From an uncultured Xanthobacteraceae bacterium (lineage in GTDB: Bacteria > Pseudomonadota > Alphaproteobacteria > Rhizobiales > Xanthobacteraceae): DNA of 6,599 nucleotides. The stretch lies in assembly GCA_955652195.1 (NCBI GenBank), contig CATPBC010000303.1, forward strand, positions 1 to 6,599, read 5' to 3'. The translations under genes and the position numbers were made by a program. Shown here piece after piece: positions 1 to 5,863 of this stretch; position 1 is the first letter of the stretch; each line of letters begins with the position of its first letter. Under the pieces are notes generated by a model. It searched no databases. It had not been told where the DNA came from and worked only from the letters and a program-made list of their open reading frames with translations.

Positions 1-462
1 TCCGTCGTCACCGCCATAACGGTCGAGCCCGATCGCGACATAGTAGATCATCTGCGCAAAAGCCAAGGTAATCATGATGAAATAGACACCGCGGGTGCGC
101 AGGCTGAGCGCACCGACGACAAGCGCGTAAAGTGCTGCGGCCGCGATGGCGACCGGCCACTGCACGAAACCCGAAGCAATGCCTTCCTTCGCCAGAATGC
201 CGACTGCATAGCCACCGATGCCGAGATAAGCGGCGTGTCCGAAGCTCACCATGCCGCCAAAGCCCATGATCAGGTTGAGGCTTAGGGCCGCGATTGCCAG
301 AATGATTATGCGGGTGAACAGCGTCAGTGCGAATGTCTCTCCAGCAAGCGCTGTATAGACCGGCACAAGAGCCAGAATCACGATAAGAGCGACATTGATG
401 GCCACGCGCGGCGTCAGCACGCCGGGGAGCCCTGCTTTCTGCACGGCAGGGATTGGACTCAT
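1..462 (-). CDS. livM: Branched-chain amino acid-type ABC transporter permease LivM, N-terminal part (cut by left edge)
   Basis: This is one of the two inner-membrane permease subunits of a LIV-type (HAAT family) ABC importer. The reading frame is open from an ATG at 462 to the window edge and gives 154 residues without a stop; full LivM proteins are usually over 300 residues. After a short cytoplasmic start, hydrophobic segments lie near residues 21-40, 50-70, 75-90, 103-120 and 125-145. The family-typical stretch LSLNLIMGFGGMVSFGHAAY is at residues 60-79, and LRTRGVYFIMITLAFAQM at 121-138. The visible end, GGDDG, matches the conserved TGGDDGL region of LivM. The start overlaps the livH stop by four bases, so translational coupling is likely. 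The substrate is probably whatever the upstream binding protein captures, not necessarily leucine, isoleucine or valine. The family is secure from the motifs; the specificity is unknown. Confidence 0.93.
   Translation of the reverse strand, partial: MSPIPAVQKAGLPGVLTPRVAINVALIVILALVPVYTALAGETFALTLFTRIIILAIAALSLNLIMGFGGMVSFGHAAYLGIGGYAVGILAKEGIASGFVQWPVAIAAAALYALVVGALSLRTRGVYFIMITLAFAQMIYYVAIGLDRYGGDDG
459..462 (-). other. ATGA stop/start overlap of livH and livM
   Basis: On the minus strand, the livM start codon (462-460) and the livH stop codon TGA (461-459) share bases in an ATGA. The sequence just upstream inside livH, GGCGGCGAGTAA, carries only a weak Shine-Dalgarno-like GGCGAG. This arrangement is typical of coupled translation and balanced production of two permease subunits. 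Confidence 0.85.
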
Positions 463-1376
463 TTACTCGCCGCCGGAAACAAGCCCTCGGGGCGCACGAT
501 CAGCACAAGCGCCATCACCAGATAGATGGTCATAGATGACAATGCTCGACCTAAGCTTGAAGAAGCGCTTTCGCTCAGAAATGCACGCAACAGATCGGGC
601 ACGAAGGCCCGCCCGACGGTATCGGCGAGTCCAACCAGCAGCGACGCGACGAATGCGCCGCGGATCGAGCCGATGCCGCCAATGGTGACGACGACAAAGG
701 CGGCGATCAGAATGTTCTCGCCCATACCAATCTGGACTGTAAGAATCGGCGCCTGCATCAATCCGGCGAAGCCGGCAAGCGCAGCGCCCAACCCGAACAC
801 CAGCGTGTAGAGCAGTTTGATGTTGACACCGAGCGCGCCGACCATTTCACGATTCGAAGCTCCGGCGCGGATGAGCATGCCCAGGCGAGTGCGCATGATC
901 AGAAAGTATATGAGTACAGCGACGGCGAGCGTCACCGCGATGATCACAAGCCTGTAAAGCGGGTAAAATAGACCAGGCACTACCTCGATCGCATTGAGCA
1001 TCTCGGGTGGCAATGACAACGTCATGCCAGCTGGTCCCCATATCAGCCGCACTAGCTCGTTAAAGAACAGCAACAAGCCGAACGTACCGAGCACGTGATC
1101 GAGGTGATTGCGGCCGTACAAGCGCCGCATGGCGACAACCTCGAGCACCATGCCGACTAGCGCCGTCGCAGCAAGCGCAAGAATTGCGCCAAGCAGAAAG
1201 CTATCGGTCCATTCTGCGAAACTTGCAGCGAAATAGGCGCCCAGCATGTACAGCGAACCATGCGCGAGATTGACGAGATCCATAATGCCGAAGATCAGCG
1301 TCAAGCCTGCCGCCAGCAGGAACAGCAGCATGCCAAGCTGGATGCCGTTCAGAAATTGCTCGAAGAAGTAAAGCAT
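459..1376 (-). CDS. livH: Branched-chain amino acid-type ABC transporter permease LivH
   Basis: This is the second inner-membrane permease of the LIV-type importer. At 305 residues it has the usual LivH length (about 290-310). The N-terminal family signature GLTLIFGIMDLVNLAHGSLY occupies residues 24-43. Further hydrophobic segments lie near 60-82, 95-113, 137-161, 187-210, 221-250 and 281-295. The cytoplasmic loop RTRLGMLIRAGASNREMVGA (162-181) is where LivH-type permeases contact their ATPases, and GGIGSIRGAFVASLLVGLAD (233-252) and VRPEGLFP (294-301) are typical. A small Ser-rich insertion, near residues 268-282, precedes the last helix. The ATG at 1376 starts at the family-typical position, but the upstream bases (GGCCTTGAGCC) give only a poor ribosome-binding site. 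Expression may therefore rely on the structured leader between this gene and the binding-protein gene. Confidence 0.95.
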   Translation of the reverse strand: MLYFFEQFLNGIQLGMLLFLLAAGLTLIFGIMDLVNLAHGSLYMLGAYFAASFAEWTDSFLLGAILALAATALVGMVLEVVAMRRLYGRNHLDHVLGTFGLLLFFNELVRLIWGPAGMTLSLPPEMLNAIEVVPGLFYPLYRLVIIAVTLAVAVLIYFLIMRTRLGMLIRAGASNREMVGALGVNIKLLYTLVFGLGAALAGFAGLMQAPILTVQIGMGENILIAAFVVVTIGGIGSIRGAFVASLLVGLADTVGRAFVPDLLRAFLSESASSSLGRALSSMTIYLVMALVLIVRPEGLFPAASK

Positions 1377-1406
1377 GGCTCAAGGCCAGTCTTATGACAT
1401 TTGATT

Positions 1407-1429
1407 ATGCTCGCGCTTGTCACGAGCAT
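1407..1429 (-). repeat. Inverted repeat, 7-bp arms (hairpin 4 of the intercistronic block)
   Basis: The arms ATGCTCG (1407-1413) and CGAGCAT (1423-1429) are perfect reverse complements around a 9-base loop. It directly abuts the next repeat at 1430, so the two RNA stems could stack. The minus-strand bases after it (AATCAAATGTC) are A-rich rather than a T run. It ends about 30 bases before the livH start. Confidence 0.65.
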
Positions 1430-1463
1430 GCACGTCTTGCCATTTCAAGCGAGGGAGACGTGC
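1430..1463 (-). repeat. Inverted repeat, 8-bp arms (hairpin 3 of the intercistronic block)
   Basis: The arms GCACGTCT (1430-1437) and AGACGTGC (1456-1463) are perfect reverse complements separated by 18 bases. A competing small stem, CTTG/CAAG (1436-1439 with 1446-1449), lies inside the loop and would overlap the outer arm by two bases. The RNA could therefore have alternative folds. Confidence 0.65.
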
Positions 1464-1478
1464 GAAACAGGCGTGGAT

Positions 1479-1525
1479 GGCCGGGTCAAGGACCGCCGCC
1501 ACGCAGCGGCGAGCCCCACCCGGCC
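1479..1525 (-). repeat. Two-tier GC-rich hairpin, 8-bp outer and 6-bp inner stem (hairpin 2)
   Basis: The outer arms GGCCGGGT (1479-1486) and ACCCGGCC (1518-1525) are perfect reverse complements. Between them, CGCCGC (1494-1499) and GCGGCG (1506-1511) form a second perfect stem with a 6-base loop. The two stems are separated by an internal loop of seven and six bases. This is the strongest structure in the window by GC content and length. It lacks a downstream T run on either strand, so it is more likely an mRNA-stabilising or attenuating element than a classic terminator. Confidence 0.72.
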
Positions 1526-1532
1526 GTGGCTT

Positions 1533-1555
1533 GCTATCAAGTCAAACGCGATAGC
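1533..1555 (-). repeat. Inverted repeat, 6-bp arms (hairpin 1, just after the binding-protein stop)
   Basis: The arms GCTATC (1533-1538) and GATAGC (1550-1555) are perfect reverse complements around an 11-base loop. On the minus strand it begins 15 bases after the binding-protein stop codon. Alone it could be chance; its position in a run of four repeats gives it weight. Confidence 0.5.
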
Positions 1556-1570
1556 TAAACAGGTATGCGC

Positions 1571-2743
1571 TCACTTCATCGAACATCGATCGTGGAATCG
1601 ATCCTGATCGTCCTTGACGATCGTCGCAACGGTATGGAGCGAATAACTGCTGTCGGAGTTCTTCACGGCGTCCTGAAGATAAAAGTTCTGAATCGGGATA
1701 TGATTGTTGCCGAATTTGAAATTGCCGCGCACCGACTTGAAGTTGGCCTTTTCCATCTCCTTGCGCATGCCTTCTTTGTTGCTGAGATCTCCTTTTACGG
1801 CCGTTACAGCAGAATCGATCAGTCCCACAGCGTCGTAGGTCTGCGCGCCATAGAACGACGGCGAGGCATTGTATTTCGCTCTGTAGTCGGCGACGAATTT
1901 CTGATTGGTGAGATTGGGCAGATCGTTGACCCATTCCTGAGCGCCGGGGATGCCGACAGCGAGGTCCTTCAATCGCGGCAGCGACAAATCGTCGACGGTG
2001 AATGCTGTATAGAGCGGGATCTGCCCCTTGAGCCCCGCCTGTACATATTGCGTGACAAACTGGACGCCGGCGCCGCCTGGATAGAACGCAAAAATTGCAT
2101 CGGGTTTTGCGGCACGCGCCTTGGAGAGTTCAGCCGAAAAATCGAGTTGATCTGGCCAGCGCGTAAGCTCCTGCCCGACGATTTGACCCTTGAAAGTCTG
2201 TTGCACGCCCGCGAGCATGTCTTTTCCCGCAGCATAGTTCGGACCGATGAGGAAGGCAGATTTCACGCCTTTCTGATTCATATACAAACCGACCGCTGCG
2301 GGCGTCTGATCGTTTTGCCACGAGGTCGAGAACGCATAGGGCGAGCACAATTCACCGGCGAACTGCGATGCGCCGGCGTTGGTGACCACCGTCATCGTCT
2401 TCGAATCGACCAGCGGCTTGACCGAGGCGAGCAGCACATTCGACCAAATATATCCAACGACGAAATCCACATGATTGGACTCGATCAACTCTTGGGTTTT
2501 CTGCACGCCCACTTCCGGTTTGGTCTGGTCATCGGCGTAAATCACTTCAACGGGCAAGCCGCCAAGCTTGCGCCCATGATGATCGAGCCCAAGTTCAAAC
2601 GAATTCTTCATATCGTTGCCGATCGCGGCCGGCGGACCGGTAAAGGTCGAAATGAAACCGATCTTCACCGTTTTTTGCTGGCCCATCGCCGGCCCGGCGG
2701 CCAGCGCCAGCACGGTCCCCGCAGCAATACACACTTTTCTCAT
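1571..2743 (-). CDS. LIV-type ABC transporter substrate-binding protein (periplasmic, type 1 fold)
   Basis: This periplasmic protein captures the transported compound and delivers it to the LivH/LivM permease pair. The 390-residue length fits the Leu/Ile/Val-binding (Peripla_BP_6) family. A Sec signal peptide is clear: MRK, a hydrophobic core at residues 4-18 and a cleavage site after AMG (residue 21). The mature protein starts QQKTVKIGFISTFTGPPA, the usual first beta strand and ligand loop. Other family landmarks are IYADDQTKPEVGVQKTQELI (68-87), the hinge region DFVVGYIWSNVLL (93-105), FLIGPNYAAGKDM (164-176), KPDAIFAFYPGGAG (213-226) and FYGAQTYDAVGLIDSA (297-312). Cys133 and Cys387 in the mature chain could pair. 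The start is supported by a strong AGGAGG six bases upstream. The GS-like gene ends 34 bp before it, so the two are very likely cotranscribed. Relatives bind amino acids, amides, urea or aromatic acids; the ligand here cannot be read from sequence. Confidence 0.93.
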   Translation of the reverse strand: MRKVCIAAGTVLALAAGPAMGQQKTVKIGFISTFTGPPAAIGNDMKNSFELGLDHHGRKLGGLPVEVIYADDQTKPEVGVQKTQELIESNHVDFVVGYIWSNVLLASVKPLVDSKTMTVVTNAGASQFAGELCSPYAFSTSWQNDQTPAAVGLYMNQKGVKSAFLIGPNYAAGKDMLAGVQQTFKGQIVGQELTRWPDQLDFSAELSKARAAKPDAIFAFYPGGAGVQFVTQYVQAGLKGQIPLYTAFTVDDLSLPRLKDLAVGIPGAQEWVNDLPNLTNQKFVADYRAKYNASPSFYGAQTYDAVGLIDSAVTAVKGDLSNKEGMRKEMEKANFKSVRGNFKFGNNHIPIQNFYLQDAVKNSDSSYSLHTVATIVKDDQDRFHDRCSMK

Positions 2744-2749
2744 TTAGCC

Positions 2750-2755
2750 CCTCCT
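2750..2755 (-). promoter_or_regulatory. Strong ribosome-binding site of the substrate-binding protein gene
   Basis: The minus strand reads AGAGGAGGGGCTAAATG. The perfect AGGAGG core (2755-2750) sits six bases before the ATG at 2743. It is the strongest Shine-Dalgarno in the window, consistent with high expression of the binding protein relative to livH, whose site is weak. Confidence 0.8.
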
Positions 2756-2777
2756 CTGGTGGGCGACGGCCTGTGCG

Positions 2778-4277
2778 TCAAAGCATATCAAAGTACTCAC
2801 GGTGCTCCCATTCGCTGACGTCGGCCTGTTCAGGGTTGTTGGTCGTTGCCTTGCTGCACCGCGTGATCTCAGCTTCCTTCATATGAGCATAATAGTCCAC
2901 AAATCCTTCGCCAAATCCGGCACGGAAACAGGCACTCGCACGTAATGCCGCAAGCGCCTCTTCCAGCGTCGCCGGCAATGCCTCTGCGGCGCACTTCTGG
3001 TATGGCGCCTCGGTGGATGGACCTGGATCGAGACCACGGGCAATTCCATCGAGCCCCGCGTAGATCTGCGAGGCTATATAGAGGTACGGGTTGGCCAGCG
3101 GTTCGCCGCTGCGATTTTCAATATGCGTTGCCGGATCGCCGCAGTCCGCCATGATGCGGATCATGGCGCCACGATTGTCCTTGGCCCAGACTGCTTGAAC
3201 GGGGGCCATGGTGTTGAGGCCGCGATAACGCTTGTAGCCGTTGATCGTCGGCGTAGTGAAGGCCGTCGCGGCGCGCGCATTGGCCAACAGGCCGGCCAAA
3301 AACTTATAGCCGAGCGGCGACAGCACATCCCTGTCATTCTGCGACGTAAAGGCGTTCGCCTTGGATTTCGCGTCGACCAGCGATTGATGCAGATGCCAAC
3401 CGCTGGCGAGCGTATTGGGTAGGCGCGGCCGGCACATGAAGCTTACGAGATAGCCATGCCGACGGGCCACCTGTTTGACCGCGCTGCGAAGCAGCACCAT
3501 TGTGTCGGCGGCCGCGATCCCAATTTCGGGAGCCAAGGTGAACTCATATTGGCTGGGCCCGAATTCGACTTCGACGGACTGCAGCGGTAGGCCGAGCGCC
3601 ACGACACTCTTACGCAAGATATCAAGAATTGGCGCGACCTGATCGTAACGGCCCTCCGTTAGGTATTGATAACCGTGCGTCGTGTGGCTCACCCGCGGCG
3701 GCTCGGCCGGCCAGTCGAGCGTATCAGTGGCAAGTCTAAGGTCTTCTATCTTGAACAGGTGAAACTCAATCTCGAGGCCAGCCACATAATCGAAACCGGC
3801 CTTAGCAAGTTTATTGAGCGCGTCGCGGCAAAGCTGCCGGGTAGCGAGCGGGACCTTCTTGCCGTTGGCAAAATAGCAGTCACACAAAACCCAGCCGGTG
3901 TTTTTTGCCCAGGGCAAAGTCCGAAAAGTTTGCGGATCGGCCACCATGATGAAATTACCGGCGCCACCCATTTCCGAAATGCCCATCCCGGCGTCAGGTT
4001 CAAAAACCGGAAACACGGTACGATGCGCAGTGTCCTTGGCGAAAAGCGTGCTGGTCATTGTCACGCCGCTGCGCAGCGCATGTGAGGCCTCGGTTGCAAC
4101 GAGAGTCTTACCCCGCAGCACGCCGTGTTGATCTGGAAATGAAAAACGAACCAGCTCAAGTTTCTTTTGGGTGATCGCTTTCTCGACAGCCATGGCGGCG
4201 CGAACTTGTGCTCCGCTCCACAATCGATGCCGATCAACGAAACTCAACGCGAGCGACCGGCGCTTATGCGATGACAT
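2778..4277 (-). CDS. Glutamine-synthetase-family ligase, probable gamma-glutamyl-amine (or related) ligase
   Basis: GS-fold enzymes use ATP to activate glutamate and join it to ammonia or an amine. From the ATG at 4277 the product has 499 residues. The N-terminal domain (about 30-130) is followed by the catalytic domain. Visible active-site elements are GLEIEFHL (metal-binding Glu169 and Glu171), VEVEFGPSQYEF (236-246), SGWHLHQSL (292-300, His295 and His297), NGYKRY (346-351), NRGAMIRI (368-375) and HIENRSGEPLANPYL (385-399). Where ammonia-using GlnA has its FDGSS loop, this protein reads MTSTLFAKD (74-82), and the GlnA adenylylation context is absent. This favours a PuuA-like or gamma-glutamylanilide-synthase-like role over nitrogen assimilation. 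The frame runs upstream to 4418 but that would overlap the oxygenase gene; the 4277 start has a weak GGGGC site (4288-4284) and leaves a 46-bp gap. A later ATG at 4193 has no ribosome-binding site. The amine substrate is unknown. Confidence 0.88.
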   Translation of the reverse strand: MSSHKRRSLALSFVDRHRLWSGAQVRAAMAVEKAITQKKLELVRFSFPDQHGVLRGKTLVATEASHALRSGVTMTSTLFAKDTAHRTVFPVFEPDAGMGISEMGGAGNFIMVADPQTFRTLPWAKNTGWVLCDCYFANGKKVPLATRQLCRDALNKLAKAGFDYVAGLEIEFHLFKIEDLRLATDTLDWPAEPPRVSHTTHGYQYLTEGRYDQVAPILDILRKSVVALGLPLQSVEVEFGPSQYEFTLAPEIGIAAADTMVLLRSAVKQVARRHGYLVSFMCRPRLPNTLASGWHLHQSLVDAKSKANAFTSQNDRDVLSPLGYKFLAGLLANARAATAFTTPTINGYKRYRGLNTMAPVQAVWAKDNRGAMIRIMADCGDPATHIENRSGEPLANPYLYIASQIYAGLDGIARGLDPGPSTEAPYQKCAAEALPATLEEALAALRASACFRAGFGEGFVDYYAHMKEAEITRCSKATTNNPEQADVSEWEHREYFDML

Positions 4278-4323
4278 GCTATTGCCCCGATATGCTCCCG
4301 GACGGCGGCTTCGCGGACTAAAT

Positions 4324-5637
4324 TCAGGGCAATTTAGCCCAACTTGCGGCATTGCGCTTGGCGGCGTCGGTTCGCTGCCAATAGCCGCGCCAGTCATTAG
4401 TCGGGCCGATACCATCAATCGCCGCCGGCCCGATCATCATCTTGGCGGAGGTCGCGTCGAACCTGATCGGCGGGGCGTCGCCCTTTTCGACAGCATCAAT
4501 TGCAGCGCGCAATAACCGTCGATATGCGGCGATCGCCTTGTCAGATTGCCCAAGATGCTCCTGGGTGCGATCGGCAATTGCCCCCATCGACTCGCAGGCC
4601 CATTGATCGTGAACATTAATGTCGGCGCCCATCCCAGTATAGGTGTCTTGTTCCTGCTCGTGCGGATCGAACCCGTAATTGTTGCTCTTGTTCTTGCGCG
4701 GGACATAGTCCGGCAATTCATAGAGCTGCAGGCGTTGGCGCCGCATCTCATCTTTGTCCACCGGCGTGCCGAAACTGGTGAAGATCGCATACCAATAATG
4801 CTTTTTATCGTCGATCGGCACGTGCCACTGCGTGATGGTCATTTCCCGGCTCATCGGTATGACGAAGGCATTCGGGAACATCAAATTCGTCACGCGCACG
4901 TGACTATTGTCGGCATCGATCTGCCGCAGCGCCAAGATGCGAAAGCCGAAATCCGTCGGCTCGACCTCGATGCGCGGACGCGGAAATTCGCGCATGATTT
5001 TGGTCATCGGCATCGCCGAATCGATCGAAGTATCTCGGAACAGCTTGCCGTAACCCGCCTTGGGATCTTCGTCATGAAAAAAACGATGCAGGAAAGACGT
5101 GTGCGCCGGATCGATGCCGACTTCCAATGATTGCAGCCAGTTGCAATCAATCATGCCCTTGAACGCGAAGGTGTGCGAACTCGGTGCGACAAAGCAATCG
5201 AAGTCGGGAAATTCCGGCGGCGCTCCGGCTCCCATATAGGCAAATAAAATGCCGCTGCGCGCTATGACGGGATAGGCTTTGTGACGGACGTTGCGACACA
5301 AATTGCTGTCCTCCGGCTCCGCCGGCGTCTGCAGGCATTTGCCCTCAACATCGAACAGCCAGCCATGAAATGCGCAACGCAGACCGCCGTCCTCGAGACG
5401 TCCATACGCCAGATCGGTGCTGCGGTGCGGACAGGCCCGGCCGAGGAGCCCGTAGCGCCCCGTCTCGTCACGGAAGATCACAAGGTCTTCGCCAAGGAGC
5501 CGCACCGGCTTTATAGGACGGTTGCCGCCGAGTTCGTCGACTAGGGCGGCTGGTTGCCAATAACGCCGCAGTAGCCCCCCTGCAGGTTTACTGGGACCAA
5601 CGCGCGTGATTCGATCATTCTGTTCCGCACTCAGCAT
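4324..5637 (-). CDS. Rieske non-haem iron oxygenase, alpha subunit (phthalate/phenoxybenzoate dioxygenase type)
   Basis: These enzymes insert oxygen into aromatic rings or cleave ether or amine links, using electrons from a reductase. The 437-residue product has the usual order. The opening, MLSAEQNDRITRVGPSKPAG, is typical of the single-subunit phthalate-4,5-dioxygenase-like group. The Rieske domain follows, with 2Fe-2S ligands Cys69, His71, Cys88 and His91 (spacing C-x-H-x16-C-x2-H). The mononuclear iron site is in NWLQSLEVGIDPAHTSFLH (166-184) with His179 and His184, and Asp176 is the likely bridge to the Rieske centre. The region HDQWACESMGAIADRTQEHL (343-362) is conserved in the group, and Asp344 probably supplies the third iron ligand. 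The ATG at 5637 has GGAG six bases upstream and sits at the family start; the open frame up to 5808 codes for low-complexity Ala/Pro sequence and is not used. It is probably the first gene of the operon. No reductase, ferredoxin or beta subunit is in the window. Confidence 0.92.
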   Translation of the reverse strand: MLSAEQNDRITRVGPSKPAGGLLRRYWQPAALVDELGGNRPIKPVRLLGEDLVIFRDETGRYGLLGRACPHRSTDLAYGRLEDGGLRCAFHGWLFDVEGKCLQTPAEPEDSNLCRNVRHKAYPVIARSGILFAYMGAGAPPEFPDFDCFVAPSSHTFAFKGMIDCNWLQSLEVGIDPAHTSFLHRFFHDEDPKAGYGKLFRDTSIDSAMPMTKIMREFPRPRIEVEPTDFGFRILALRQIDADNSHVRVTNLMFPNAFVIPMSREMTITQWHVPIDDKKHYWYAIFTSFGTPVDKDEMRRQRLQLYELPDYVPRKNKSNNYGFDPHEQEQDTYTGMGADINVHDQWACESMGAIADRTQEHLGQSDKAIAAYRRLLRAAIDAVEKGDAPPIRFDATSAKMMIGPAAIDGIGPTNDWRGYWQRTDAAKRNAASWAKLP

Positions 5638-5863
5638 GGCGATCTCCGTTCCCTGCCGAACTACCGAGGCGTTCACAAGAAAGCACACTGCTGGCGGTGA
5701 TGCATATCCGGTTGGTGCTGGAGCTGCAGGTGCCGCCGCCCGGTACACCACAGCAGCAATTGATCTGATCCGTTCGACAAGCCACTGTAGCCCGGCAACT
5801 TGCTTCACGCCTCTTACAAATGGTCACTCCTGGAGAATAGCTAAGCATTCATGAGACGAAGTT
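5638..5863. promoter_or_regulatory. Divergent intergenic region, expected promoters of the oxygenase operon and the flavin monooxygenase
   Basis: This 226-bp gap lies between two genes pointing away from each other, so both promoters should be here. I see no -35/-10 pair on either strand good enough to name. Short dyads exist, such as GCAACTTGC (5795-5803), and there is a GC-rich GGTGC-repeated stretch around 5715-5735, but neither is long enough to call an operator. Reading frames across the gap continue into the neighbours only by chance. The layout suggests shared control by a regulator encoded outside the window. Confidence 0.45.
5644..5648 (-). promoter_or_regulatory. Ribosome-binding site that fixes the oxygenase start
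   Basis: The minus strand reads ACGGAGATCGCCATG. GGAG (5647-5644) lies six bases before the ATG at 5637. This decides for the 437-residue product over the in-frame upstream ATG at 5808, which would add 57 non-family residues. Confidence 0.7.

Larger units (their letters stand above)
1377..1570 (-). promoter_or_regulatory. Structured intercistronic region between binding-protein and permease genes
   Basis: These 194 bp are the only long gap in the minus-strand operon and contain no convincing gene. About 120 of the bases between 1407 and 1555 fall inside four consecutive inverted repeats, listed separately. None is followed by a run of T on the minus strand, so they do not look like ordinary intrinsic terminators. 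In LIV-type operons the periplasmic binding protein is needed in excess of the membrane subunits. A stable hairpin block after its stop codon is a common way to protect the upstream mRNA from 3' exonucleases or to attenuate readthrough. That role is inferred; an operator or a secondary promoter for livH cannot be excluded. Confidence 0.6.

Noticed and set aside
1479..1525. Intrinsic terminator after the binding-protein gene
   Set aside because: The GC-rich stem is strong, but no T run follows it on the minus strand, and the permease genes downstream need transcription. Recorded as a structured repeat instead.
1401..1607. Plus-strand open frame (68 residues) across the intercistronic gap
   Set aside because: It has no ribosome-binding site or family resemblance, and it runs into the binding-protein gene on the opposite strand. 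The inverted repeats explain the region better.
1565..2818. Long plus-strand open frame (417 residues) opposite the substrate-binding protein gene
   Set aside because: It is Arg/His-rich with no recognisable family pattern, and it is antisense to a clear, signal-peptide-bearing gene with a strong ribosome-binding site. It is a GC-driven shadow frame.
4546..5130. Plus-strand open frame (194 residues) opposite the Rieske oxygenase gene
   Set aside because: It is antisense to the conserved catalytic domain and has no family features; it is a shadow frame.
5606..5854. Small genes on either strand in the divergent gap (82 and 77 residues)
   Set aside because: Both overlap the oxygenase start or its promoter region, lack family features and have no supporting ribosome-binding site.
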